Origin: Bacteroidales bacterium
Lineage (GTDB): Bacteria > Bacteroidota > Bacteroidia > Bacteroidales > VadinHA17
NCBI GenBank assembly: GCA_029974835.1
Contig: JARKQN010000029.1
Span: 45,121 to 109,120 of the forward strand
Direction of reading: 5' to 3'
DNA: 64,000 nucleotides
Shown: positions 41,708 through 50,589 of the stretch, one piece after another
How positions within the stretch are numbered: position 1 is the first letter of the stretch
How the letters are laid out: every line of letters starts with the position of its first letter
Position numbers and translations under genes: made by a program
The notes under the pieces: model-generated
What the model was told of the DNA's origin: nothing
Seen by the model: the letters and a program-made list of their open reading frames with translations, nothing else
Database searches by the model: none

Positions 41708-44700
41708 TCACGCGTGAATTCCGGTAGTATCCTTTGATTTTACGTCGGGCGGTATCAGTTTGTACATAACGGGAGTGACGAGACGTGCAAGGAGTGTTGA
41801 GGTAATAAGACCTCCTATTATTACAAGAGCCAGCGGTGAATAAAGAGCCGAACCGCTAAGTGCTACAGGCATCAGTCCTCCCACCGCGGTAAGAGTGGTA
41901 AGGATAACAGGAAGGAATCTTATCTCCCCGGCCCTCTGTATTGCACTTTCAAGCGGCTCACCCTGCTCGCGCAGCTGATTGGTAAAATCGACAAGCAGGA
42001 TGGAATTTTTGATTTCAATACCTATAAGTGCCACAAAGCCCACTGCTGCAGCAAACGACAGTGTGTTGCCTGTAAGAAGGAGCATCAGAAGACCGCCGGT
42101 GATTCCAAGCGGAATGACTGAAAGAACAACAATGGTGCCTTTGAAGGTGCGGAATTCAATAAGAAGAATTACAAAAATCCCGAAGATGGCTATAAGGACA
42201 GCCGACCAGATACCTTTAAAGCTCTCCCTTCTGCTCTCTATCTCGCCTGCAGGAATGATCCTGTAACCTTCAGGCAGCTTCATTTTTTTGATTTCGGTTA
42301 TTATTTTTTTTGCAACGCGATCGGTATTGTATCCCTCTTTCACCGATGAGGCCACAGTGATTGACCTCTCACGGTTATAATGCTGAATAAGGGTGGGTGA
42401 TTTGCGGAATACGGGTGTGGCAATATGCGAAAGAGGTATTGCAGCTCCGCTGAGCGAATGTACGTAGATCGAACCAAGCCACCTGGGCTCATTTTTCCCC
42501 GGGGCAGACTGCTTCAGCATTATACTGTATTCTTTTCCTTCGGGTGTTCTGATTTTTCCTGCTTCTGTTCCTGATAATGCCAGCCTTACAGTACGTCCTA
42601 TCTCTGCAGACGGAACACCCAGCATTCCGGCTTTATCTTGATTAACTTCAAGTCTTATTCCCGTGAGAGACTGGCTGAGAGGGTTTTTGATATATGTTGT
42701 CCCTTCGGTGAACCTTATTATATTTTCCATCCTGCCGGCAAGCTTATTGAGTGTGTCAAGATTGTTGCCGATAATGCGGAACGCTACAGGTGCGTCGACC
42801 GGCATCCCGTTTTCAAACTCATTTACAAAAATCCTCGCTCCGGGGCAGGTGTTCAGTGTATCCCTGAGGCATTTCAGAAAAGTCTCCATTTCCCCGAGAA
42901 ATTCCGGCTTAATCTCGCACATTACTTCTCCCAGCGATGATTGTCCGCTTTTCTGAAAAGAGTTATAGAATATCATTGGGTTTCCCTTCCCGATGTTGGA
43001 CATAAAATATTTCACTTCAGGTTTTGAAAGAAGCACTGATTCCACGAACCTCACGGCCCTGTCGGTTTCCGCAAGCGACGAACCTCTTGGCGTTTCAACA
43101 GTAATAAGAAACTGGGGTATCCCTGCCTTCGGGAAAAGACTGAAGCCGATAGCTTTTACAATGAGAAGGGAAGAGAGGAAAAGAATGCCTGCTCCTATGG
43201 TTGTTTTATAAGGATTGGAAAGTGCCCACCCCAGCAGCTTTGAATAGGTAAATTCAATAGCCCGGTTCAGTGCACGGAGTGCAGGATTTCCTTCCGGATG
43301 GATTTTGCCTCTGAAAGTAAGACCGGACAGAAAGGGTATTATCGTCAGGGCTACAAACAGTGAACCAATTACCGTAAAAGTAACTGTTGAGGGGAGTGAA
43401 CGCATATATTTACCTGCCATTCCGGGCAGAAACATCAGTGGAAGAAATGCAAGGATGAGGGTGGCAGTGCATCCCAGAACAGCGTTCCCTATTTGTTTTG
43501 TTGCACCTATGGCTGCTGCCAGGGGTGAGTGCCCCTGCCTGACCCATCTCGAGATGTTCTCCACAACGACAATGGAATCATCAACAAGCAGTCCAAGGGC
43601 AATCACAAAGCCTACGATCGAAAGCTGGTTTATGCTTAGCCCTGCGAAATAGAGCCCTGCGACACCGATAAGGACAGACAGGGGTATTGAAACCATCACA
43701 ATACCCGACGCCCTCAATCCAAGGGGCATTAATGTTATTATTACCAGAAGGAATGCAAACAGAAAATCCTTTTCCAGGCGGCTGAGTTTCCTTTTTACAT
43801 TCTCTGACTGGTCGAAGCCCCGTTCAACCTTCAGTGTGGGAGGGAGCTCCTTCTCAAAGGAATCGAGAACAGAGTAAATTGAATTGCGGACCCTGCGTAT
43901 GTTATATCCTTTTTTCATGCTGGCAGTGACAAAAGCTGCCTTCTGTCCGTTAAACCGTCCTGTATATTTATGCTCTTCCTCCTGCCATACTACGGTGGCA
44001 ACATCCTCCAGGTGTATGACACTTCCGTTACCTGCCTTTACAATTGTTTTCCGCAGATCGTCAATATCGGAGTATCCTTTACCCGTTTTAACGTTGTATT
44101 TCCTTGGCCCTGCATCAATGCTTCCACCTGGTATGTTTGCGTTATCGCTTTGAATTGCGTTGAGAATATTGCCCGGCGGTATATCGGAGAGCGACAGCTT
44201 AGGGAAGTCGATAAGAACGGCGGCCTTCATCCCGGGGAATGCAAGAGCTTCCGCTTTTCTCACTCCGGGCACTGAGGCTATCAGGTCCCGGAGTTTACCG
44301 GCATACTCACCTATGATCTGCCATGATTCATTTTCTCCCGTAACTGCGCATTGTATTATGTTGGTATTGCCGGCCTGGATTTTAAGAGTTTCAAGGCTGT
44401 ACAGGTCGTCGGGAAGTTCATCGCGAATGGAATTAAGCTGCCTTGTGATTTCATCATACTTTTTATCGGGATCGGTTTCTGCCGAAAACTCCACAACAAT
44501 GACTGCAACTTCATCCTTAATCTCAGTTTTGATCCTTACAAGGTCTTCCAGATCATTTACAGCCTCTTCTATTTTCTCCACTACAAGTTCTTCCATGTCG
44601 GCGGGAGATGCCCCCGGATATACGGCAATTACAGGGAAAATTGATATGGGAAATTCAGGGTCTTCGGCCTGTGGGATTTTAAGAAAAGCGACCACTCCCA

Positions 44701-44770
44701 TGACAATAAGCAGGATGAAGACCACAATGGTAATCTGGTAGTTGCGGACGGCCAATTCCGGGATTTTCAT
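41708..44770 (-). CDS. RND efflux transporter permease (AcrB/MMPL-type)
   Basis: The 1020-residue protein is a full-length RND pump. It has an N-terminal helix (YQITIVVFILLIVMGVVAFLKIP), the motif QAEDPEFPISIFPVIAVYPGASPADMEELV, the transmembrane-4 segment ALGLLVDDSIVVVENISRW with the proton-relay aspartates, and the duplicated second half ending GLITSTLLARLVTPVMY. The sequence resembles HAE1-like pumps for organic compounds rather than metal pumps. It is 7 bases behind the adaptor gene. No outer-membrane factor is adjacent. The drug or substrate is unknown. Confidence 0.95.
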   Translation of the reverse strand: MKIPELAVRNYQITIVVFILLIVMGVVAFLKIPQAEDPEFPISIFPVIAVYPGASPADMEELVVEKIEEAVNDLEDLVRIKTEIKDEVAVIVVEFSAETDPDKKYDEITRQLNSIRDELPDDLYSLETLKIQAGNTNIIQCAVTGENESWQIIGEYAGKLRDLIASVPGVRKAEALAFPGMKAAVLIDFPKLSLSDIPPGNILNAIQSDNANIPGGSIDAGPRKYNVKTGKGYSDIDDLRKTIVKAGNGSVIHLEDVATVVWQEEEHKYTGRFNGQKAAFVTASMKKGYNIRRVRNSIYSVLDSFEKELPPTLKVERGFDQSENVKRKLSRLEKDFLFAFLLVIITLMPLGLRASGIVMVSIPLSVLIGVAGLYFAGLSINQLSIVGFVIALGLLVDDSIVVVENISRWVRQGHSPLAAAIGATKQIGNAVLGCTATLILAFLPLMFLPGMAGKYMRSLPSTVTFTVIGSLFVALTIIPFLSGLTFRGKIHPEGNPALRALNRAIEFTYSKLLGWALSNPYKTTIGAGILFLSSLLIVKAIGFSLFPKAGIPQFLITVETPRGSSLAETDRAVRFVESVLLSKPEVKYFMSNIGKGNPMIFYNSFQKSGQSSLGEVMCEIKPEFLGEMETFLKCLRDTLNTCPGARIFVNEFENGMPVDAPVAFRIIGNNLDTLNKLAGRMENIIRFTEGTTYIKNPLSQSLTGIRLEVNQDKAGMLGVPSAEIGRTVRLALSGTEAGKIRTPEGKEYSIMLKQSAPGKNEPRWLGSIYVHSLSGAAIPLSHIATPVFRKSPTLIQHYNRERSITVASSVKEGYNTDRVAKKIITEIKKMKLPEGYRIIPAGEIESRRESFKGIWSAVLIAIFGIFVILLIEFRTFKGTIVVLSVIPLGITGGLLMLLLTGNTLSFAAAVGFVALIGIEIKNSILLVDFTNQLREQGEPLESAIQRAGEIRFLPVILTTLTAVGGLMPVALSGSALYSPLALVIIGGLITSTLLARLVTPVMYKLIPPDVKSKDTTGIHA

Positions 44771-44777
44771 TCGGTGC

Positions 44778-45860
44778 TTATTTAATTACTTTCACCTTCT
44801 CGCCGTCGTGCAGGTATGCTGCACCTTCCGATATTATCTCACTGATGCCGGGAGGAAAATTTTTTAAGGCCACCATTTCTCCTTCCAGTCCTGAAATTTC
44901 AACTTTTATTTTTCTTGCGACTAAAGAGTCGGAAAGGAAGAAGAGATACCCTGTGAGGGAGTCAGCATCAACCACTGCCCCTGCCGGAACCAGGGTTACA
45001 TGTTCTCCGGCTGCCGGAATTATTTTAATCCTCGCCATAAATCCTGCAGCAAGGCGGTACCCTTTGTCGCTGAATTTTATTCTGACATCGTATGTGCCGG
45101 TGAGCTGCCCGGGCACCTCCGATATTTCAAATACTTCTCCGGGCAGTTCTGTTCCCGGCCAGGCATCGGGCATCACAAGGGCCGAATCGCCTCCGGATAT
45201 CCGTACAAAATCCCTGTCGCTCAGAGTTGCAGTTATTTTCCATGTTTTCTTCAATATTCCGAAAACCAGTACAGGATAACCGGCAGCAACAAGTTCATTC
45301 TCCCTCGAGAGACGTTTCAGAATGATTCCATCTTCGGGTGCTCTTATTACTGATCTTTCGAGGTTAAACCTTGCAATGTCGAGGTTTGCCTTTGCCACGT
45401 TTACTGCAGTCAGGGAGTTCTGCAGCTGTTCGAGAGTTACGGCACTGTCGGCAAAAAGTTTCTGTGCCCTTTCATGGTCGCGGGTAGCCTTAAGCCAGGC
45501 ATTCTCAGCTATCTGAACCTGCGATCTGATTTCTGAAAGGTTAAGAGAGGCAAGAAACTGATCCTTTTTTACCTTTTCACCCTCATTGACCTTTATCTCT
45601 TCAATAATTCCCGCTGTTTTGAATGAGAGCTTCACTTCATCTTCGGGCATAATGAGTCCTGCGGAATAAACAGGGACGGATCCGGTACTTTGCACAACGG
45701 GTGAGGTTTTTACGTACCGGATATCACCCTCCGGCAAAGATTTTGTATCATGGTGCCCGCATCCGGCAGCCACGAGAAACAATAAAAGTGAAGCGGGATA
45801 AACCCGGATTGGAAAATTTGGCCGTAACAGTCCGGAAATGGGACCTGAGTCTGTCTCCAT
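44778..45860 (-). CDS. RND efflux periplasmic adaptor lipoprotein
   Basis: The 360-residue protein is a membrane fusion protein. It has a lipoprotein signal with VAAGC and C34 behind an unusually long N-terminal region, then the lipoyl/barrel-sandwich halves (GIIEEIKVNEGEKVKKDQFLASL and VIRAPEDGIILKRLSRENELV), an alpha-hairpin (NAWLKATRDHERAQKLFADSA), and a beta-barrel. It is the first gene of the pump operon and, like the pump, lacks a TolC partner nearby. The start at 45860 is the only in-frame ATG before the signal. Confidence 0.93.
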   Translation of the reverse strand: METDSGPISGLLRPNFPIRVYPASLLLFLVAAGCGHHDTKSLPEGDIRYVKTSPVVQSTGSVPVYSAGLIMPEDEVKLSFKTAGIIEEIKVNEGEKVKKDQFLASLNLSEIRSQVQIAENAWLKATRDHERAQKLFADSAVTLEQLQNSLTAVNVAKANLDIARFNLERSVIRAPEDGIILKRLSRENELVAAGYPVLVFGILKKTWKITATLSDRDFVRISGGDSALVMPDAWPGTELPGEVFEISEVPGQLTGTYDVRIKFSDKGYRLAAGFMARIKIIPAAGEHVTLVPAGAVVDADSLTGYLFFLSDSLVARKIKVEISGLEGEMVALKNFPPGISEIISEGAAYLHDGEKVKVIK

Positions 45861-45890
45861 ATCAGAAGGTTTTGGCTTTCAGATTAATGT

Positions 45891-46337
45891 CTAATTCCTG
45901 TATTTGTTCCTTACAATTTTCCGGAACTCCTTTAAGAGGGTCTCTTCGTCGGTTTCGTTTTGCACTCCTTCTATCAGTATTCTGCAAAGACTTTCCGTAA
46001 GGTCATCGGGAAGACCTGCAGCAATGGCATAACGTTTAATCATTTTTTTCTCCCTTTCGGATACCTTCTCGTCGGAAAGGATCAGTTCCGTAATATTGTA
46101 AAGCTCGTAGAACTTGTCTTCAAGACTGTAGGGAGGATGATAGTTTTCGGGAGATTCCGATTTAATCATGTCATCTATCTCCGGATCGGTCAGCCCGAAC
46201 TTTTTACCCTGCCTGTGAAGCATTTCATGTTCTTCCTTTTGGATCTGCCCATCTGTCTTTGCAACCTGTACAAGGTGAAGAAAATGGTCGCGGTTTATTC
46301 TTTTCCCGTGGTTTGATATGAAATTGACAAAATTCAT
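45891..46337 (-). CDS. TerB-like (DUF533/tellurite-resistance TerB) protein
   Basis: The 148-residue, all-helical acidic protein has two TerB-like repeats, each with a D/E-containing loop: HFLHLVQVAKTDGQIQKEEHEML and ELILSDEKVSEREKKMIKRYAIAAGL. In the TerB fold these loops can bind metal. No ter operon is near, so tellurite resistance is not implied. It sits 30 bases upstream of the RND adaptor on the same strand and has its own TACTTTTG promoter element. Confidence 0.78.
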   Translation of the reverse strand: MNFVNFISNHGKRINRDHFLHLVQVAKTDGQIQKEEHEMLHRQGKKFGLTDPEIDDMIKSESPENYHPPYSLEDKFYELYNITELILSDEKVSEREKKMIKRYAIAAGLPDDLTESLCRILIEGVQNETDEETLLKEFRKIVRNKYRN

Positions 46338-46368
46338 TACGTTTAATTTTCAGGTATTTTTATTAACT

Positions 46369-46376
46369 CAAAAGTA
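46369..46376 (-). promoter_or_regulatory. Bacteroidota -7 element TACTTTTG ahead of the TerB-like gene
   Basis: The minus strand reads TACTTTTG, an exact TAnnTTTG match 31 bases before the ATG at 46337. No clear -33 element is at the right distance. Confidence 0.4.
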
Positions 46377-46508
46377 GCAAAAAAGAGAATATGAATAACT
46401 TCGGTAATTTAAACATCCTTGTTTGTTGTTTGTTTAATTTACCGTGGAATATTAATAATAAGGAATAAAACGGGCAGAAGAAGTGTCAGATTTATATAAT
46501 AATATGGT

Positions 46509-47177
46509 ATGTTAAAAAGGGTAATTGTATTAATGGTTGTTATCGGTGCCATGGTTGTTCAGACAGGAAGGTCGCAGGGGGAGAACTCTTCCCTTGATGA
46601 AAAGGTTAAAAAGTTCCTGAGGGAGAACAACCGGTGGTACGACATGAACGTTCCTGCTTCGGACGGGCAGCTTTTATATGATATTATTGTAAAGAACAAT
46701 TATAAAAGTGCACTCGAAATCGGAACATCCACGGGGCATTCCGGCATCTGGATTGCCTGGGCGCTGAGCAAGACAGGCGGTAAGCTTATTACAATTGAGA
46801 TTGACGAAGGAAGGCACAGGACAGCTCTCGAAAACTTCAGGAAAGCCGGGCTTTCCGATTATATCGATGCCAGGCTTGCCGATGCCCATCAGCTGGTCAG
46901 GGACCTAAAAGGACCTTTCGACTTTGTCTTCAGCGATGCCGACAAAGAGTGGTATAAGAATTATTTCATCGATGTTGAACCGAAGCTGAAGGTCGGAGGC
47001 TGTTTTACGGCGCATAATATCTATGATTACAGCCCCGGCGGCAGGGGAGGAAGGGGAGGTTTCCGAAGCGGGCAGCAGGAATTCCTTGACTATGTGAAAA
47101 GCCTTCCCAATTATGAAACCACTGTGAATAACAGCGGCGGCGGACTTTCGATAAGTTATAAAAATAGCCAGCGTTAA
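46509..47177 (+). CDS. Class I SAM O-methyltransferase with an N-terminal signal peptide
   Basis: The 222-residue protein resembles catechol/caffeoyl-CoA O-methyltransferases: the SAM-binding segment SALEIGTSTGHSGIWIAWAL, ITIEIDEGRHRTALENF, and FDFVFSDADKEWYKNYF with the metal-binding acidic residues. Unexpectedly it begins with MLKRVIVLMVVIGAMVVQTGRSQG, which reads as a signal peptide or membrane anchor. SAM is not known to be available in the periplasm. A Gly/Arg-rich insert (GGRGGRGGFRSG) lies before the C-terminal helix. Substrate unknown. Confidence 0.85.
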   Translation: MLKRVIVLMVVIGAMVVQTGRSQGENSSLDEKVKKFLRENNRWYDMNVPASDGQLLYDIIVKNNYKSALEIGTSTGHSGIWIAWALSKTGGKLITIEIDEGRHRTALENFRKAGLSDYIDARLADAHQLVRDLKGPFDFVFSDADKEWYKNYFIDVEPKLKVGGCFTAHNIYDYSPGGRGGRGGFRSGQQEFLDYVKSLPNYETTVNNSGGGLSISYKNSQR

Positions 47178-47210
47178 CGGCCGGCTCTTCCAACTAAAGT
47201 CTTTTGATTT

Positions 47211-48428
47211 TCAAAGTCCCAGTTTTGTGCGGATTGCAGGGGGAATTGCATTTTTGTGTACCATTATGAAAATTGTTTTTGCCTTAACATAATTCTCCGA
47301 CATATTCAGGTATCCGCCGAAGGTATTTCTGTCTGTTCCCCACGAGTTTTTGGTTTTATAGTATTTTGTACCGTTCTGGTCCTTTACTATTCCCGTAAGA
47401 TGCATCAGGTGATCGTCGGTGGTTGAGAAGTTTTCATATCCGGCCTGGCGGATTTCCTGGGTAACATTTATTTCAGGTGCAGGAGCTGATATTGCCGGTT
47501 CTTCTCCCTGCCTTCCCTGGCCGGCCTGCCTCTCAAATCTTGCCCTGTCGGTACCCAAGGTATTGTCCGCAGCAGCAGATGCAGGCATAACGGCCACACC
47601 CCTTGCGTGCGAAAAGCCTCTTTCGCTTACATCACCGTCCCATGCAATTGTGTAACCATTGTTGAGGGAATAATCCATAATCTGGATAAGCTCATCAAGG
47701 GGAACATTATAGAATTTCTCCATGCGCCAGTTGTCGGGGACTTCCACTATTCCCCTTGTATAAAAGGGGAAATGGGTGAATGATGTTATTTCGACATAAT
47801 CGGATGGATTGATTCCCAGGCTTCTGGCAAAAGACTGCGGCGTATATGAAACTCCCTTGTATGTAAATTTTTCAGGAACCTTGCCAAAATATACATCGAA
47901 GATTGCATTGACAATCTGATGGTACTGACTGCTTTCGTTTTTTCTCTGAACAGGCACGGCAGCCACTGCATTTACAAATGCATTCAGCTCGCTGTGGTTA
48001 TGTGTCGGGGAACCGTAATTCAACCCCGGATACACTTCGTCGGGAACAATACCTTCCCTGGCGAAAACTGTCATGAAATCGTGGGCAAGGCTCCCCTGTC
48101 CGAGGTTTCCCTTTCCCTGCCTGAGGTAATTGTCCTTGAGCTTGTCGAGGTAATTGTATCTTACAATGAACATCTCAGAGAGATCATATTCTCCCTTGCC
48201 TGTGCGAAGGAGCTCAGATTCTACAAATGATGTGGTAGCGAAGCACCAGCATGTTCCGGTGCTTGCCTGGTTTTTAACAGGTGTCGCCTTGAGATCGACC
48301 ACAGTAGTAAAAGTATACTCTCCGCTCTGTAACGCCGGCTGTTGCTGCCTTGCAGCTCCGGAGGGCTGGGCAGATGAAGACACTGCAAAAATGCAGGCCG
48401 TGATAAATGTTAAGGATAATGTTCTCAT
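47211..48428 (-). CDS. Exported C1 family cysteine peptidase (bleomycin hydrolase/aminopeptidase C-like)
   Basis: The 405-residue protein has a signal peptide (ending SSSAQ) and a papain-fold core of the PepC/bleomycin hydrolase type. Catalytic residues are visible: Gln and Cys in NQASTGTCWCFATTSF, His in SERGFSHARGVAV, and Asn in YKTKNSWGTD. A Gln/Gly-rich insert (QAGQGRQGEEP) of low complexity sits before the His-Asn region. Cytoplasmic PepC lacks a signal peptide, whereas Bacteroidota often export a shorter version such as this. It is likely a periplasmic peptide-trimming enzyme. Confidence 0.92.
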   Translation of the reverse strand: MRTLSLTFITACIFAVSSSAQPSGAARQQQPALQSGEYTFTTVVDLKATPVKNQASTGTCWCFATTSFVESELLRTGKGEYDLSEMFIVRYNYLDKLKDNYLRQGKGNLGQGSLAHDFMTVFAREGIVPDEVYPGLNYGSPTHNHSELNAFVNAVAAVPVQRKNESSQYHQIVNAIFDVYFGKVPEKFTYKGVSYTPQSFARSLGINPSDYVEITSFTHFPFYTRGIVEVPDNWRMEKFYNVPLDELIQIMDYSLNNGYTIAWDGDVSERGFSHARGVAVMPASAAADNTLGTDRARFERQAGQGRQGEEPAISAPAPEINVTQEIRQAGYENFSTTDDHLMHLTGIVKDQNGTKYYKTKNSWGTDRNTFGGYLNMSENYVKAKTIFIMVHKNAIPPAIRTKLGL

Positions 48429-48470
48429 GATTGTTTTCTGATAGATTAATTATCTGATTAAATTCATTTT

Positions 48471-48836
48471 CTACCTGAGCGTGGGGTAAAAAGCATTTTC
48501 AATATGTTCAACGTTAAAGTTTTTACCGTCGGAGATAACCGTGATAACATCAAAACGGCTCTCTTTGTCTATGTTATAGATTCTTAGATATGTGTCTGCT
48601 GCGTAAATAATCATTTTCTGTTTTTTGTCGGTTACGGCATCGCGGGGATGAAGGTAATAATTTTCCATCCGGGTTTTAACTTCAACGAAGACAATCATAT
48701 TTTCATTTTCTGCGACAATGTCTATCTCTTTCTGGCCCTGCTTCCAGTTCCGGTGTCTGATCGTATAGCCTTTGCCGGTCAGATGCCTGACTGCGATTTC
48801 TTCACCGGCGGGTCCGAGATTGGCGGTGTCAGCCAT
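48471..48836 (-). CDS. YraN family (UPF0102) nuclease-fold protein
   Basis: A 121-residue protein of the YraN family, with the endonuclease-like core EEIAVRHLTGKGYTIRHRNWKQGQKEIDIVAENENMIVFVEVKTR. The pattern E...D..E.K is that of Holliday-junction-resolvase-like nucleases, but no activity is established for the family. It is 3 bases downstream of the response regulator and probably shares its transcript. Confidence 0.93.
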   Translation of the reverse strand: MADTANLGPAGEEIAVRHLTGKGYTIRHRNWKQGQKEIDIVAENENMIVFVEVKTRMENYYLHPRDAVTDKKQKMIIYAADTYLRIYNIDKESRFDVITVISDGKNFNVEHIENAFYPTLR

Positions 48837-48839
48837 TTT

Positions 48840-49481
48840 TCAGATTTCGATAAGTTTATTTTTAATGGCATACAGTATAAGGCTCGCAGTGTTTCTGGCG
48901 TTGGTTTTATCCAGAAGATTTGCCCGGTGTTTGTCGACGGTTCTCTTGCTGATAAACAGAGCTTCGGCAATTTCCTGGTTTGAGAGCCCCTCGCATATCT
49001 TCAGAAGAATTTCCTTTTCCCTTTTTGAAAGGTTGGCCACCTTTGTTTCCGATTCTCTGTGTTTAATCTTCTGAATTACATTGTGCAGCAATTCCTGGGA
49101 AAAATAGCTTCCTCCTTTTTGCACTGTCAGTATGGCATCCCTTACTTCCGAGATGTCTGAGTCCTTCAAAAGGAATCCCTTTGCGCCGGCTTCGGTCATC
49201 CTGTAATAATAATCCTCCTCGCCGTACATTGAAAGTGCGATTACGTGTATATCAGGTCTTATTTTCATCACAGCCCTGGTTGCCTCAACCCCGTCAGTCT
49301 CGGGCATATTGATATCCATCAGGACCACATCGGCGGGAGTACTTCTGATGATTTCGAGAAACTCCCTGCCGTTTGATGCCTCACCTGTAATCTCAAACTC
49401 TGGAAAGGCCTCTATAAGCAGCCTGAGGCCGTTCCTGAAGAGATGATGATCGTCGACAATTATTATCCTGGTTTTATCCAT
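48840..49481 (-). CDS. NarL/FixJ-family response regulator
   Basis: The 213-residue protein has a receiver domain (IIIVDDHHLFRNGLRLLI; phospho-acceptor D56 in VVLMDINMPETDG; switch Ser/Thr region VIALSMYGEED; conserved Lys in GFLLKDSD) and a C-terminal LuxR-type HTH (LSKREKEILLKICEGLSNQEIAEALFISKRTVDKHRANLL). It lies 18 bases behind the histidine kinase gene, forming a standard two-component pair. The regulon is unknown. Confidence 0.96.
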   Translation of the reverse strand: MDKTRIIIVDDHHLFRNGLRLLIEAFPEFEITGEASNGREFLEIIRSTPADVVLMDINMPETDGVEATRAVMKIRPDIHVIALSMYGEEDYYYRMTEAGAKGFLLKDSDISEVRDAILTVQKGGSYFSQELLHNVIQKIKHRESETKVANLSKREKEILLKICEGLSNQEIAEALFISKRTVDKHRANLLDKTNARNTASLILYAIKNKLIEI

Positions 49482-49499
49482 AATATTTCATGTTACAGA

Positions 49500-50447
49500 T
49501 CAGACCATTACCCTGATCAGAGCGCTGGTTCCCCTGCCTTTGGTACTTTCGATATAAAACATGCCATCAATGGAGTTTACCCTTGTTTCAATATTTGACA
49601 GACCCATCCCCCTGCAGTCCTCCGACCTCAAAACCGACGTGTCAAATCCTCTTCCGTTGTCTGAATATTGCAAAGTAACAAATTTATCGTGTTTGGTGAG
49701 CTCTATTTCCACCCTTGATGCTCCCGAATGAATGATTGCATTGTTAAGCAGTTCACATGCAGCCCTGTAAATCACGACCTCCTTATCGGCATCGAGGCGA
49801 AGATTTTCCATGTTTGAGCGGAATTCCACCTCAAGGGCCCTGGACTGGTTTATTTTAGTGGCAAAGGCATTGACTGCACTTGAGAGGCCAAAATTTGATA
49901 AGACATGAGGGCTGAGATTATTTGAGACCTCTTTGATGGTATTTATAGCCTCATTTACGACATGGTTTGTGTTCTGAAGAATTTCTGTTCCCCTCGCATC
50001 AGTAACACTGGGCCCGAGAGCCGAAAGAGACATTTTTACCGTTGAGAGAAGAGGCCCCAGGCCGTCATGCAGATCCTTGGCAAACCGCTTCCTTTCATTT
50101 TCCTCGGTGGTTATAATTGCATTCAGTACCCTCCGTTCGGTTTTAAGCCTGTCTGCTTCCGCTCTCTTGAGTGAAGAAAAAAGTTCCCTTATAAGTACAA
50201 CACCTGTAATGATCATGAATGAGATGAAAACATCCATCCAGTTATCTATCATCTGCCATGCATACGATGGGGTACCCTGCAGAAACTCATAAAGCTGTAT
50301 CAGTTTCCTGACAGCCATGAAAACAAAGGCAAGAGACAGCAGTATCCACGACAGCCTGTATCGCGTCATTCTTACAAATCTAAGGGCAATTGCAGCAGCA
50401 ATAATCTGGAGTACGATTGAAATTATCAGGGCAACGAGCCTTACCAT
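49500..50447 (-). CDS. Membrane sensor histidine kinase of the HisKA_3 type
   Basis: The 315-residue kinase has three likely membrane helices (about residues 4-24, 33-50 and 72-89) with only short external loops, then a coiled linker and the HisKA_3 dimerisation domain with phospho-acceptor H127 in KDLHDGLGPLLSTVK. The HATPase domain shows ELLNNAIIHSG (N box) and DNGRGFD (G1) and GMGLSNIETRV (G2). Sensing is probably at or within the membrane. It is cognate with the adjacent NarL-type regulator. Domains and gene pairing differ from those of the T9SS kinase PorY. Confidence 0.95.
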   Translation of the reverse strand: MVRLVALIISIVLQIIAAAIALRFVRMTRYRLSWILLSLAFVFMAVRKLIQLYEFLQGTPSYAWQMIDNWMDVFISFMIITGVVLIRELFSSLKRAEADRLKTERRVLNAIITTEENERKRFAKDLHDGLGPLLSTVKMSLSALGPSVTDARGTEILQNTNHVVNEAINTIKEVSNNLSPHVLSNFGLSSAVNAFATKINQSRALEVEFRSNMENLRLDADKEVVIYRAACELLNNAIIHSGASRVEIELTKHDKFVTLQYSDNGRGFDTSVLRSEDCRGMGLSNIETRVNSIDGMFYIESTKGRGTSALIRVMV

Positions 50448-50466
50448 TTGTTCCCTTATTAACCTG

Positions 50467-50474
50467 CAAAAGTA
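50467..50474 (-). promoter_or_regulatory. Bacteroidota -7 element TACTTTTG ahead of the two-component operon
   Basis: The minus strand reads TACTTTTG, an exact TAnnTTTG match 19 bases before the kinase ATG at 50447. It shares the 121-base divergent region with the waaA promoter. Confidence 0.5.
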
Positions 50475-50563
50475 AAAGATTATTTATTCGGTAACCAAAA
50501 TGCTGTTATAAGAACTTCATCAAACAAAAACCTTTTTGTAACAGGGTTAAAGCCTCTCTTTAT

Positions 50564-50571
50564 TACCTTTG
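50564..50571 (+). promoter_or_regulatory. Bacteroidota -7 element TACCTTTG ahead of waaA
   Basis: TACCTTTG fits TAnnTTTG and ends 18 bases before the waaA ATG at 50590. A TTTG at 50535-50538 is farther upstream than usual, so the -33 element is uncertain. Confidence 0.5.
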
Positions 50572-50589
50572 CACTCTGGATTTAAAATT

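Noticed and set aside
45891..46337. Tellurite resistance locus
   Set aside because: Only a TerB-like fold is present; terZABCDE partners are absent, and TerB-like domains are widespread in unrelated settings.
48840..50447. Two-component pair as the T9SS PorY/PorX partner
   Set aside because: The kinase is HisKA_3 type and adjoins a NarL-type regulator. PorY belongs to a different kinase group, so the pair is not linked to PorX on this evidence.
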